Source of the DNA: JACDAN01 sp963802375
GTDB lineage: Bacteria; Actinomycetota; Thermoleophilia; Gaiellales; Gaiellaceae
Length of the DNA: 64,000 bases
Direction of reading: 5' to 3'
Assembly (NCBI GenBank): GCA_963802375.1
Contig: CAWDIJ010000006.1
Coordinates: 1 to 64,000, forward strand
The notes under the pieces are model-generated. The model saw only the letters and a list, made by a program, of their open reading frames with translations. It was not told the DNA's origin and did no database searches. Every line of letters starts with the position of its first letter. The first letter of the stretch is position 1. Made by a program: the position numbers and the translations under genes. This document shows, piece by piece, positions 17,914 through 26,601 of this stretch.

Positions 17914-18815
17914 CTCGCGGGGCTTGCGAGCCACGCGACGAGCGTGATCGCCGCGCCCGCCGCCACCGGAAGCGGAGCCGGTCGCCGCAGCCCCCGCAGC
18001 TCCGTTGCGACCACCCAGGCGCCGGCCGTCACGATTCCTGCGAGGAACGCAATCGCCGACACACCCGGCTGCGCGTCGTCCTCGCGAAGCAGTCCCCAGA
18101 TCTCGTCGGCCACGTCCGCCGCCGCGACGGCCAGAACCCCGACGGCGAGACCCGCGAGGTTGCGCGAGACGGCGTGCCGGCGCGCGAGCACCAGGACGCC
18201 GACGACGACGGGCAGCAGCCAGAACGCCCCGTCCCACGGCCTCCTCAGATCGAGCGTGTCGGCATAGGCGACCACGAGGAGCGGCGAGCGCTCCGACGGG
18301 TACAGGTAGCCGAACAGCAGCAGTCCCGCCGCAATGACCGGAACCAACGGAGGGACGGACGGCCGGTCGCCGCGCAACCAGACCGCTCCTGCCGCGATCG
18401 TGCCTGCCGCTCCCGCGCCGGCAGCAAGAAATCCGCCGAGCCGCGCGTCGACCTCGGCGATGCCGTCCGGCCCGCGACCGCCGGCGTCGCGAGTCTTGAG
18501 GAAGAGCAGTGCGAAGACTCCGACCATGCCTGCCAGCGGCGCCCAACCCGGTTGCCAACCCCGAACCGACGCCAACAGGCTCAGGACGAACGCCAGGAAC
18601 GCCGCCGTCGCGAGGCCGCCTCCATACGCCACGACCAGCTCGCCGAGCTCGACTCCCTGTGGGGCGGCGAACCCCTCCGTCTCCGGCGCGGTGCGCAGCA
18701 CGAGCTCGGCTCCGGAGACCTCGACCGACGACTCATCGCACGAGACGGTTGCGAACGGCAGGGCGAAGGCGAGGAGCGCGAGCGCGAACGCGAGCGGGAC
18801 GATTCGCCGGGTCAA
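17910..18815 (-). CDS. Multi-pass membrane protein, unknown
   Basis: 301-aa. N-terminal hydrophobic segment (LAFALALLAFALPFATVSC), then an extracytoplasmic-looking stretch and about eight further hydrophobic helices to the C-terminus. No family recognised. The TTG start overlaps the TGA of the upstream minus-strand gene (TTGA), indicating coupling; the longer open frame to 19088 lacks protein-like composition. Confidence 0.72.
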   Translation of the reverse strand: MTRRIVPLAFALALLAFALPFATVSCDESSVEVSGAELVLRTAPETEGFAAPQGVELGELVVAYGGGLATAAFLAFVLSLLASVRGWQPGWAPLAGMVGVFALLFLKTRDAGGRGPDGIAEVDARLGGFLAAGAGAAGTIAAGAVWLRGDRPSVPPLVPVIAAGLLLFGYLYPSERSPLLVVAYADTLDLRRPWDGAFWLLPVVVGVLVLARRHAVSRNLAGLAVGVLAVAAADVADEIWGLLREDDAQPGVSAIAFLAGIVTAGAWVVATELRGLRRPAPLPVAAGAAITLVAWLASPAS

Positions 18816-19243
18816 GGATTGACGCGCAGGAGCAGCGTGTGGCCGTGGGTTGCGAAGGGCCCTTCGTCCGAGACGACCCCGGTGACGACATCGAGCTCGA
18901 GGCCGTCGTCCGTCTCGCGCTTCTCGACGAACGTCCCCGGCTCCGCGACGCGCCCAAGAAGCGCGAAGGCCGCGACGCTTGCTCTCCAGCCGTCCCAGTC
19001 GCTCAGGAGACGGCACTCGACGACGAGCGTCCCGTCCTTCTCGGTGCGAGCCTCGACGAGCTCGAGCGGCACCTCGCCCTGTTCGCACATTCTCCTCAGG
19101 TGTGGGAGGAGGTGCGCGTGGGCGTCCTCGGTGACCCAGAGCGGCGTCTCCATGCGCTCGAGCAGCGCCCGGGCCTCGGGAAGGAGCCGCCTGGCGTCAC
19201 CGATGCCCTGACCTCGCTCGTCGATGTCCCAGCGCGGCCGCAC
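18812..19243 (-). CDS. Hypothetical 143-aa soluble protein
   Basis: Acidic alpha/beta protein with conserved-looking segments WVTEDAHAHLLPHLRRM and ECRLLSDWDGWRASVAAF. No signal or membrane segment. I do not recognise the family. GTG start inferred because tsaE begins 19 bp away on the opposite strand; coupled to the membrane protein gene behind it. Confidence 0.62.
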   Translation of the reverse strand: MRPRWDIDERGQGIGDARRLLPEARALLERMETPLWVTEDAHAHLLPHLRRMCEQGEVPLELVEARTEKDGTLVVECRLLSDWDGWRASVAAFALLGRVAEPGTFVEKRETDDGLELDVVTGVVSDEGPFATHGHTLLLRVNP

Positions 19244-19261
19244 GACGGCCAGACTAACGGG

Positions 19262-19672
19262 GTGAAGGTCCAGTCCTCGTCCCCCGAGCAGACCGAGGAA
19301 GTCGGCGCGCGCCTCGCCGAGGGCCTGGCCCCGGGCGACGTCGTGACCGTCTCGGGAGAGCTCGGGACCGGGAAGACGACGCTCGTGCGCGGCGCGTGCC
19401 GGGCGCTCGGCGTGGAGGGCCCCGTCACCAGCCCGACCTACACGATCGGTCACCGCTATCCCGGCCGTACGCCCGTCTCCCACCTCGACCTCTTCCGCTT
19501 CGCCGGCGTCTCGGCCGCCGAGTGGGGCGACCTCGAGCCGTACTTCCACGACGCGGTCTGCTTTGTCGAGTGGCCCGAGGCCGGCGAGGGCGTCCTCCCG
19601 TCACCGCGGCTCCAGGTTGTGCTCACACACGCCGGTGAGCATCAGCGTCGAATCACCGTGACGAAGTGCTGA
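19262..19672 (+). CDS. tsaE: tRNA t6A biosynthesis ATPase TsaE
   Basis: 136-aa P-loop protein with Walker A GELGTGKTT (about 35-43), SPTYTIGHRY, HLDLFRF and the CFVEWPE block typical of TsaE/YjeE. Works with TsaB and TsaD to make N6-threonylcarbamoyladenosine at A37 of ANN-decoding tRNAs. First gene of tsaE-tsaB-rimI-tsaD; its stop overlaps the tsaB start. GTG start. Confidence 0.93.
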   Translation: MKVQSSSPEQTEEVGARLAEGLAPGDVVTVSGELGTGKTTLVRGACRALGVEGPVTSPTYTIGHRYPGRTPVSHLDLFRFAGVSAAEWGDLEPYFHDAVCFVEWPEAGEGVLPSPRLQVVLTHAGEHQRRITVTKC

Positions 19673-20262
19673 TCCTCGCCTTCGACACCGCCACCGATCG
19701 CGCGACGAGCGCGCTCGTCTGGGACGGCGAGTTGCTCGGCGAGCTCGTCTCGCGTCCTGTCACCGTGCTCGAGGACCTCGACGCGCTCCTCCGCCGTGGC
19801 GGCGTCCGCGATTCCCAGGTCGAAGGCATCGCGGTCGGCATCGGCCCGGGAAGCTTCACCGGTCTCCGGATGGGCCTCATCACCGCACGAACACTCACGT
19901 TCGCGTGGGGTGCCGGCCTCGCCGGGGTCTCGACGCTCGACGCGCTCGCGGCGGGAGCGCCGGGCACGGTTCCCGTGATCGACGCGCGCCGGCACGAGGT
20001 CTTCGCCCTCGTCGGCGGCGAGCCTGTGGTCGTCCCGCCGGCTGAGCTCGCTGTCGAGGCCGGCCGGTCGTACGTCGGCGACGGCGCTGTCCGGTACAGA
20101 GAGGAGATCGAAGGGCGCGGAGGAAAGGTGCCGCCGGACGACAGCGAGCTCCACCTACCGCGTGCCCGGTTCCACGCCGAGCTCGCGCAGGACTTCGGCG
20201 CGCCTGACCTGGTCGAGCCGATGTACCTTCGTATCCCGGACGTGGACAGGCCTGGCACGTGA
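19666..20262 (+). CDS. tsaB: tRNA t6A biosynthesis protein TsaB
   Basis: 198-aa ASKHA-fold partner of TsaD. LAFDTATDRATSALV, the diagnostic GIGPGSFTGLRMGL (about 60-73) and PVIDARRHEVFA are present. Scaffold subunit, no catalysis of its own. GTG start overlapping tsaE by 7 nt, stop overlapping rimI by 4 nt. Confidence 0.93.
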   Translation: MLILAFDTATDRATSALVWDGELLGELVSRPVTVLEDLDALLRRGGVRDSQVEGIAVGIGPGSFTGLRMGLITARTLTFAWGAGLAGVSTLDALAAGAPGTVPVIDARRHEVFALVGGEPVVVPPAELAVEAGRSYVGDGAVRYREEIEGRGGKVPPDDSELHLPRARFHAELAQDFGAPDLVEPMYLRIPDVDRPGT

Positions 20263-20726
20263 TCGACCTTCGCCCCCTCACGCTCAGCGACCTCGGCGCG
20301 ATCGAGCGGATCGAGCGGATCGCCTACCCGACGCCCTGGTCGCGCTCGATGTTCGCCGGCGAGATTGCGAAGCAATCGTCGATCTGCCTCGGCGCCGTGG
20401 ACACCGACGAGGAGGAGCGCCTCGTCGGCTACCTGATCATCTCCCGCTACGCCGACGCCTGGCACATCATGAACGTGGCGGTCGATCTGGACTACCGACG
20501 ACGGGGGGTCGCGACCCAGCTCCTCAACCGCCTCTTCGAGTTGACCGCGACCGACGATCGCCGCGGCTACACGCTCGAGGTACGGGTCTCGAACGGGGAC
20601 GCAATCAAGCTCTACGAGGGGCTCGGGTTCGTCGCCCGGGGGATCCGGCGCGGGTACTACACGGACAACCGGGAGGACGCGCTGATCATGTGGAAGGACC
20701 CCGTCCGGGAACGCGCTTCGGCGTGA
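20259..20726 (+). CDS. rimI: Ribosomal protein S18 alanine N-acetyltransferase-like GNAT
   Basis: 155-aa GNAT fold. Acetyl-CoA loop YRRRGVATQLLNRL (about 85-98, R-x-x-G-x-A) and the C-terminal EVRVSNGDAIKLYEGLGF / RRGYYTDNREDALIM blocks are those of RimI. Lies between tsaB and tsaD as in many bacteria. The GTG of tsaD overlaps its TGA. Confidence 0.9.
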   Translation: MIDLRPLTLSDLGAIERIERIAYPTPWSRSMFAGEIAKQSSICLGAVDTDEEERLVGYLIISRYADAWHIMNVAVDLDYRRRGVATQLLNRLFELTATDDRRGYTLEVRVSNGDAIKLYEGLGFVARGIRRGYYTDNREDALIMWKDPVRERASA

Positions 20727-21712
20727 TCCTCGGAATCGAGACCTCCTGCGATGAGACCGCGGCGGCGCTCGTCACGGAGGACGGCCGGCTCCTCGCGAAC
20801 GTCGTCTCCTCCCAGGCCGAGCTGCACGCGCGGTACGGCGGCGTCGTTCCCGAGGTCGCGTCGCGCCACCATCTCGAGCTGCTGCTGCCAGCGGTGAGGC
20901 GCGCGCTCGACGACTCGGGTGCCGCTCTCGACGACGTCGATCGGGTCGCCGTCACGCAGGGACCCGGCCTCGTCGGCGCCCTGCTCGTCGGGGTCTCGGC
21001 CGCAAAGGCCCTGGCCTGGGCACGCCGGCTGCCGCTCGTCCCGGTCAACCATCTGCATGGACATGTCGCCTCCCTCTTCCTGGCTGTGGATGGAGTGTCA
21101 GACACTCGTCATGGCTCCGGGGGACAGGTCCAGCCGCCGTTTCTGTGCTTGCTCGCGAGCGGCGGGCATACGCTGCTTCTGGACGTGCGCGACCACGCGG
21201 CGTTCGAGGTGCTCGGAACGACGCTCGACGACGCCGCGGGCGAGGCGTTCGACAAGGGGGCGCGCCTGCTCGGGCTCGGTTACCCCGGCGGGGCGCTGAT
21301 CGACAGGCTCGCGAAGGACGGCGACCCCGACGCGTTCTCGTTCCCGGTCGCCCGCGTGCCCGGGCTGGACTTCTCCTTCTCCGGCCTGAAGACCGCGCTG
21401 CTCTACACGGTTCGCGACCTCGGCGAGGAGGAGGCCGAGCGCAGGCGGGCCGACCTCGCCGCCTCCTACCAGCGGGCGATCGTCCGTGCGCTCGTCGAGC
21501 GAACGCAGGAGGCCGCCGAGTCGACCGGCGCGGAGCGGATTGCCGTCGTCGGCGGCGTGGCGGCGAACTCCGAGCTCCGTGCCGCGCTCCCGGACGCCGC
21601 GCAGGCGCCGCTCGAGCTCTGTACCGACAACGCCGCGATGATCGCCTCGGCCGCCCGGTTCGTCGAGCCGATCGCCTACCCTCGTTACCTTGCTCTCGAC
21701 GCCTTCCCATAG
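20723..21712 (+). CDS. tsaD: tRNA N6-adenosine threonylcarbamoyltransferase
   Basis: 329-aa metalloenzyme catalysing the transfer step of t6A synthesis. ETSCDETAAALV, metal-binding NHLHGHVAS, LLASGGHT, YPGGALIDRLA, FSFSGLKTALL and the GGVAANSELR block are all present. A REP palindrome at 21093-21107 lies between NHLHGH and LLASGGHT and encodes GVSDTRHG, a variable surface loop in the family, so function is probably kept. GTG start coupled to rimI. Confidence 0.95.
   Translation: MILGIETSCDETAAALVTEDGRLLANVVSSQAELHARYGGVVPEVASRHHLELLLPAVRRALDDSGAALDDVDRVAVTQGPGLVGALLVGVSAAKALAWARRLPLVPVNHLHGHVASLFLAVDGVSDTRHGSGGQVQPPFLCLLASGGHTLLLDVRDHAAFEVLGTTLDDAAGEAFDKGARLLGLGYPGGALIDRLAKDGDPDAFSFPVARVPGLDFSFSGLKTALLYTVRDLGEEEAERRRADLAASYQRAIVRALVERTQEAAESTGAERIAVVGGVAANSELRAALPDAAQAPLELCTDNAAMIASAARFVEPIAYPRYLALDAFP
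21093..21107. repeat. REP-like palindrome copy 4, inside tsaD
   Basis: GAGTGTCAGACACTC followed on the plus strand by GTCATGG, as in copies 3 and 5; farther downstream GGACAGGTC resembles GGACCGGTC after copy 5, suggesting a longer shared unit. Confidence 0.85.
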
Positions 21713-24269
21713 ACGGATCGCCCAGCTCGGCCTGCTCGCGATCGTCGCGCTCGCCGCGGCCGCGATCTCAGTCGCCGCCGCGACTGGAGGCTCCTCCGAG
21801 AGCGCAGGCGACGAGCCGGTCTCGTGGCGCGGCCTCGTCGGCGGGCCGCGTCCGGAGGTGCCGGTCGGGCAGCGGATGATCGTCGTCCTCCGCACGCCGT
21901 CGCTCGCGCGGCGCGTCGCGGCGGCGGGCGGGCGAGCCAGCGAGGCGAACCAGCGTCGCTGGCACACCGCCGCCCAGGCAGCGCAGCGCCAGCTCATCGC
22001 TCGGCTCAGCGTCGTCGGCCTCCAGCTCCGTCCGGAGTTCAGCTTCTCGCGCGTGCTCTCGGGCTTCTCGGCACCACTGGACTCCCGTGCGGTCGCGCTC
22101 CTCCAGCGCTTCCCGGAGGTCGAGGGCGTCTACCCCGTCCGGATCGCCTACCCGGCGTCGACCACGAGCCAGCTGCTCGAGCGGGACGACCTCGCTCCGG
22201 GCTCGGGTGTCCGGGCCCGGCTCGGCCTTCCCGGTTTCACCGGCCGGGGAGTGACCGTCGCGCTCCTCGACACGGGCGTGCAACACGCGCACGACTACCT
22301 CGCGGGCGCCGTCCTCGAAGGGGTCGACATCCTCGACGGCGACGATCTTGCCAGCGCGAAGAGGCACCCTGACGAGCCGTCGGAGTGGGAGCGCCACGGG
22401 ACGCAGCTCGCGGGCCTCGTCGTCGGCTCGGGCGGGCCCGGCGGGCTCTCGGGCCTGGCGGAGAACGCCACGGTGCTCCCGATCCGGGTCGCCGGCTGGC
22501 AGCGGGACGTCACCGGCCGGTGGGCCGTGTACTCCCGAACCGACCAGCTGATCGCCGGTCTCGAGCGGGCGGTCGACCCGAACGGGGACGGGAACGCCCT
22601 CGACGCGGCGCGCATCGCGATCGTCGGTGTGGCCGAGCCCTACGCCGCCTTCGACGACAGCCCAGCCGCGCGGGCGGTCGCCGGCGCACTCGCACTCGAC
22701 ACACTCGTCGTCGCTCCTGCCGGGAACGACGGGCCGGCCGGGCCCCGCTACGGCAGCATCTCGGGCCCGGGCGGCGCCCGCAACGCGCTCACGGTCGGAG
22801 CAGCGGACGACCGGCCGACGATGGAGCACGTCCGGGTGACGATCCGCTCGGGCCTTCGCGTGGTCTTCGACGGCGAGGTGCCTCTCGGAGGAGCGCGCAG
22901 TCCAGGCGAATCCCTCACCCTCGACCTCGCGGTGCCCGCGGCGCCGAGTCAGCTGCTTCCGTCGGGCCTCGCCCAGGGTGCGCCGCCGCTCTCGGCCGCG
23001 GACTTCTTCGACCGAAACGGCTACAGCCGTGTGGCAGGCAGGGCCGCCCTCGCGCCGGCAGGCGACTCGCCCGACACGGCGGCCGCTGCAGCCGCCCGAG
23101 CAGGCGCTGCCGCGGTCGTCCTGCACGACTCGCGGATCCCTGCCGGCTCGCTCGGCGCAGACGAGCGAATCGGCGTCCCGATCGTGAGCGTCCCCGCTGG
23201 AGCCGCGACCGAGGCGCAGCGCCTGCTCCGCGCGGGCGAGCCAGCCACGATCGAAATCGGCGCGCCACGTGAGCGCGAGAACCCGTTCTCCGGCGGCCCG
23301 GCGGCGTTCTCTTCGCGCGGGCTTGCTTTTGACGGCGGCGCGAAACCGGAGGTCGTCGCACCGGGCGTTGCGCTCCTGACCTCCGAGCCGGGACGCGGGG
23401 CCGACGGCCAGCCGGCGTTCGGCACCGTCAGCGGCTCGAGCGCGGCCGCGGCGGTGGCCGCTTCCGGCGCCGCGCTCCTGGCCCAGGCCAGGCCGGACCT
23501 TGACGCGAGGGGGCTGCGCGGCGCGCTCGTCGGCACCGCCGCCCCCGTGGACGGCGCCCGCCGGCTCGACCTCGGCGCCGCGGCCGCGGTCGAGGCGATC
23601 GCCGAGCCGGCATCGGTCCCGCTCGGCCACGCGAACGCCCGCGGCTGGCAGGGAAAGGCCCGGTTCACGGTGCGGAACGTCTCCCAGCGACCACTCGGCA
23701 TTGCCGTCTCCACGGGAGAGCTCGGCGAGGTTGGCGGCGCCGCGCTCGCCGTCTCCCCGGCGCGCTTCCGGCTCCGGCCACAGGAGACGCGCAACGTCTT
23801 CGTCGTCGCCAGGATGGCGTACATGCCGCCGGGCGTTCGACTGCTCTCGGCCAACTTCGAGCTCCGGGCCGGTGGCGGCGCGCCGACGCGGGTTCCGTGG
23901 ACGCTGACCTTGGGGCGCTACGAACGGGAGCTTCTGGGCTCCGTTCAGCTCTCGACGAACCGGTTCAAGGCGTCCGACTCTGCGCCGGCGCTGCTCGAGC
24001 TCCGAGCCGGCCGCCTGGCCCAAGGGAGGACCGGCAGCGAGGTGCTCCCGCTGTCGTACCTCGACCTCGAGCTGTGGCGCGGCAGGGAACGGGTCGGGCG
24101 GCTCGCCCGGCTCCGAAACCTCCTGCCGGGCCGCTACACGTTCGGTCTGACCGGCCGGGGCCCGGCCGGCCGCCGCCTGCAGCCAGGCCGCTACACGCTC
24201 CGCCTGCTCGGCTATCCGCCCGGAGATGCGCCTCCAAGCAGGCAATTCGTACAGTTCACGATTCAGTAG
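21690..24269 (+). CDS. Secreted subtilase-family (S8) serine protease with PA-like insert
   Basis: 859-aa. Signal peptide, inhibitor-like prodomain (to about 150), then the catalytic domain: Asp about 194 in VALLDTGV, His about 235 in ERHGTQLAG, oxyanion Asn in APAGNDGPAG and Ser about 583 in VSGSSAAAAV. A protease-associated insert lies between (about 430-520), and C-terminal beta-sandwich sequence follows. Odd: the usual HGTHVAG and GTSMATPHVAG are degenerate, though triad residues remain, so activity or specificity may differ. TTG start inside the end of tsaD (23-nt overlap). Confidence 0.86.
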   Translation: MLSTPSHRRIAQLGLLAIVALAAAAISVAAATGGSSESAGDEPVSWRGLVGGPRPEVPVGQRMIVVLRTPSLARRVAAAGGRASEANQRRWHTAAQAAQRQLIARLSVVGLQLRPEFSFSRVLSGFSAPLDSRAVALLQRFPEVEGVYPVRIAYPASTTSQLLERDDLAPGSGVRARLGLPGFTGRGVTVALLDTGVQHAHDYLAGAVLEGVDILDGDDLASAKRHPDEPSEWERHGTQLAGLVVGSGGPGGLSGLAENATVLPIRVAGWQRDVTGRWAVYSRTDQLIAGLERAVDPNGDGNALDAARIAIVGVAEPYAAFDDSPAARAVAGALALDTLVVAPAGNDGPAGPRYGSISGPGGARNALTVGAADDRPTMEHVRVTIRSGLRVVFDGEVPLGGARSPGESLTLDLAVPAAPSQLLPSGLAQGAPPLSAADFFDRNGYSRVAGRAALAPAGDSPDTAAAAAARAGAAAVVLHDSRIPAGSLGADERIGVPIVSVPAGAATEAQRLLRAGEPATIEIGAPRERENPFSGGPAAFSSRGLAFDGGAKPEVVAPGVALLTSEPGRGADGQPAFGTVSGSSAAAAVAASGAALLAQARPDLDARGLRGALVGTAAPVDGARRLDLGAAAAVEAIAEPASVPLGHANARGWQGKARFTVRNVSQRPLGIAVSTGELGEVGGAALAVSPARFRLRPQETRNVFVVARMAYMPPGVRLLSANFELRAGGGAPTRVPWTLTLGRYERELLGSVQLSTNRFKASDSAPALLELRAGRLAQGRTGSEVLPLSYLDLELWRGRERVGRLARLRNLLPGRYTFGLTGRGPAGRRLQPGRYTLRLLGYPPGDAPPSRQFVQFTIQ

Positions 24270-24277
24270 CGGAGTCG

Positions 24278-24283
24278 TATACT
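24278..24283 (+). promoter_or_regulatory. Likely leaderless -10 element for gdhA
   Basis: TATACT, a near-consensus -10 box, 8 nt before GTG 24292. The upstream ATG at 24226 would place the promoter inside the gene, so the GTG is preferred. Confidence 0.55.
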
Positions 24284-24291
24284 CGCCCGGC

Positions 24292-25563
24292 GTGACCACC
24301 GTCGAGGCACCTTCGCACCTTCGCGAGAACCCGTTCGAGATCGCACAGCACCAGCTTCGGCGCGTCGCCAAAGAGTTCCAGATCGACGAAAACCTCGTCC
24401 GCGTGCTCGAACAGTGCAAGAAGACCGTGGCCGTCTCGATCCCGGTCGTGATGGACGACGGCGAGATCCACACGTTCGAGGGCTTCCGCGTCACGCACAA
24501 CATCGCGCGCGGCCCCTCGAAGGGCGGGATCCGCTACCACCCGGATGTCACCCTCGACGAGGTGAAGTCGCTCGCGATGTGGATGACCTGGAAGTGCGCG
24601 CTGATGGGGATCCCGTTCGGCGGCGCAAAGGGCGGGGTCATCTGCAACCCGAAGAAGATGTCCCCCGGCGAGCTCCAGAAGATGACCCGGCGCTACACCT
24701 CGGAGATCATCAACGAGATCGGCCCCGAGAAGGACATCCCGGCGCCCGACGTCGGCACGACACCGGCCGTCATGGCCTGGATATTCGACACCTACTCGAT
24801 GAACAAGGGCCACTCCGTGCTCGGCGTCGTCACCGGCAAGCCGCTGAACGTCGGCGGCTCGCTCGGCCGGCTAGAGGCGACTGCGCACGGCGCGCTGTAC
24901 ATCCTGCGCGAGGCGGCCAAGAAGCAGGGCAAGTCATTCGACGGCATGCGGGTCGCCGTCCAGGGGTTCGGCAACGTCGGCAGCTACCTCGCCCGGTTCG
25001 TGCAGGAGGACGGTGCAACGGTGATCGCTTTGTCGGACTCCGTGGGCGGCGTCTACAACCCCGACGGCATCGACGTGCAGCTCGCGCTCGCGCGCAAGCA
25101 GGAGACAGGCCGCCTCGAGGGCCTGAAGGACACCGAGGCGATCACGAACGAGGAGCTCCTCGAGCTCGACACAGACGTGCTCGCCCCGTGCGCGCTCGAG
25201 CAGGTGATCACCTCCGAAAACGCCGACAGGATCAAGGCGAGCATCGTCGTCGAGGGCGCGAACGGCCCCACGACGCCGACCGCTGACGAGATCCTCGACG
25301 AGCGAGGTGTGATGGTGCTTCCCGACGTGCTCGCCAATGCCGGCGGTGTCGTCGTCTCGTACTTCGAGTGGGTGCAGGGCCTCCAGGAGTACTTCTGGAA
25401 GGAGGACGAGGTGAACCGGCGCTTGAACGAGATCACCTCACGCGCCTTCCACGAGACCTGGGCGAGCTACGAAAGCCGGAGCTCGACGATGCGGACGGCG
25501 GCGTACGGCCTCGCCGTCCAGCGGGTCTCGGAAGCCACGATGACCCGCGGCCTGTACCCGTAA
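24292..25563 (+). CDS. gdhA: Glutamate dehydrogenase, NAD(P)-type (GdhA/GudB)
   Basis: 423-aa hexameric-class enzyme interconverting glutamate and 2-oxoglutarate plus ammonia. Substrate-binding blocks GPSKGGIRYHPDV, catalytic Lys in GGAKGGVICNP, PAPDVGTT, cofactor loop VQGFGNVGSYLA (about 222) and PDVLANAGGVVVSYFEW. Length is that of the small (type I) enzyme. Cofactor preference cannot be assigned safely. Followed at once by a glutaredoxin-like gene. Confidence 0.95.
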   Translation: MTTVEAPSHLRENPFEIAQHQLRRVAKEFQIDENLVRVLEQCKKTVAVSIPVVMDDGEIHTFEGFRVTHNIARGPSKGGIRYHPDVTLDEVKSLAMWMTWKCALMGIPFGGAKGGVICNPKKMSPGELQKMTRRYTSEIINEIGPEKDIPAPDVGTTPAVMAWIFDTYSMNKGHSVLGVVTGKPLNVGGSLGRLEATAHGALYILREAAKKQGKSFDGMRVAVQGFGNVGSYLARFVQEDGATVIALSDSVGGVYNPDGIDVQLALARKQETGRLEGLKDTEAITNEELLELDTDVLAPCALEQVITSENADRIKASIVVEGANGPTTPTADEILDERGVMVLPDVLANAGGVVVSYFEWVQGLQEYFWKEDEVNRRLNEITSRAFHETWASYESRSSTMRTAAYGLAVQRVSEATMTRGLYP

Positions 25564-25820
25564 CCCGCGTCACCCTCTACCAGGCCGAGGAATGCCACCT
25601 CTGCGCGGCGGCGAAGCGTGTCGTCCAGGCCGCGCGGGACGAGCTCGGCTTCGAGCTGGAGGAGGTGGACATCGGCGGCGACCCCGAGCTCGAAAGCAGC
25701 TATCGCGAGTGGATCCCGGTCGTTGAGATCGACGGCGAGCGTGCCTTCACGTACTTCGTCGAGCCGGAAGCGCTCCGCCGGAAGGTCGCACAAGCTCAGG
25801 GCCCAGAGGGGACTTTGTGA
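25560..25820 (+). CDS. Glutaredoxin-like thiol protein (DUF836 type), start uncertain
   Basis: About 86 aa: RVTLYQAEECHLC with redox CxxC (ECHLC), an alpha/beta thioredoxin-like pattern (LEEVDIGGDPELESSYREWIPVVEIDG) and a C-terminal helix. Likely a small cytoplasmic thiol oxidoreductase. No ATG, GTG or TTG occurs in frame near the natural N-terminus; the coordinate given is an overlapping GTA at the gdhA stop. Either a non-canonical start, a small sequence error or a start well inside gdhA must be invoked. Confidence 0.65.
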   Translation, partial: VTRVTLYQAEECHLCAAAKRVVQAARDELGFELEEVDIGGDPELESSYREWIPVVEIDGERAFTYFVEPEALRRKVAQAQGPEGTL

Positions 25821-25850
25821 CTACGCGACGCAAGGAACGATCAGCACTGG

Positions 25851-25863
25851 CACAATCCTTGTG
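25851..25863. promoter_or_regulatory. CACAA-TCC-TTGTG dyad upstream of rex
   Basis: Perfect 5-bp inverted repeat ending 2 nt before the rex GTG. Known Rex operators contain TTGTG and CACAA half-sites, but in the opposite order and with wider spacing, so autoregulation is a suggestion only. CACAAT could also be the -10 hexamer. Confidence 0.3.
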
Positions 25864-25865
25864 TC

Positions 25866-26513
25866 GTGTTACAAGCGCCACCGCAGGGGTCGGTTCCTGA
25901 TCGCCTCACCGTCGGCGTCGCCGCCAGGCTCAGCCGCTATCTCCAGGTTCTGACGCAGGCCCGCAAGATGGGGAAGGAGCGGATCTCCTCGCAGGAGATC
26001 GCCGATTACACGAACATCAACGCGACCCAGATCCGACGCGACCTCTCGACCTTCGGGAAGTTCGGTAAGCGCGGGGTCGGCTACAGCGTCGAGGGCCTGC
26101 TCGGCGAGATCCGCCGCATTCTCCGGACGCAGGGCCAGCACAACATCGCGCTCGTCGGCGCAGGACGGCTGGGCGAGGCGATCGCGAGCTCGCCCATCTT
26201 CGCGGAGCACGGCATCAACATCGCGGCGATCTTCGACAAGGATCCGGAGAAGGTCGGCCGCAGCGTCGGCAACGTGGAGGTCAGCGAGTATTCGCTGCTC
26301 GCCGACACCGTCCGGGAGAAGAACATCGTCGTCGGCGTGCTCGCCGTTCCCGCCGAAAGCGCCCAGTCGGCCTCGGACGATCTGATCGACGCGGGCGTGC
26401 GGATCATCTTCAACTACTCCGAGGCGCTGCTCGACACGCCGCAGGACGTCGCGGTCCACACGTCGAACCCCGCGGTCGAGCTCCTCTACGCGCTCTACTT
26501 CCACCTCGCGTAG
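25866..26513 (+). CDS. rex: Redox-sensing transcriptional repressor Rex
   Basis: 215-aa. Winged-helix N-terminus (RLSRYLQVLTQARKMGKERIS, IADYTNINATQIRRDLS, FGKFGKRGVGY) followed by an NAD(H)-binding Rossmann domain with VGAGRLGEAIA (about 95) and the C-terminal swapped helix NPAVELLYALYFHLA. Senses the NADH/NAD+ ratio and represses fermentative or respiratory genes. GTG start immediately behind a CACAA/TTGTG dyad. Confidence 0.95.
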   Translation: MLQAPPQGSVPDRLTVGVAARLSRYLQVLTQARKMGKERISSQEIADYTNINATQIRRDLSTFGKFGKRGVGYSVEGLLGEIRRILRTQGQHNIALVGAGRLGEAIASSPIFAEHGINIAAIFDKDPEKVGRSVGNVEVSEYSLLADTVREKNIVVGVLAVPAESAQSASDDLIDAGVRIIFNYSEALLDTPQDVAVHTSNPAVELLYALYFHLA

Positions 26514-26586
26514 CGCTCCCGCAGTGTCGTGGCGCAACGGTGGTCGTGGGCGAGCGTAGTCCGACGGCTTGCCCGATCCATTCACA

Positions 26587-26592
26587 TAACGT
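26587..26592 (+). promoter_or_regulatory. Likely leaderless -10 element
   Basis: TAACGT, 9 nt before ATG 26602. Confidence 0.4.
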
Positions 26593-26601
26593 TCAGCGCC
26601 C

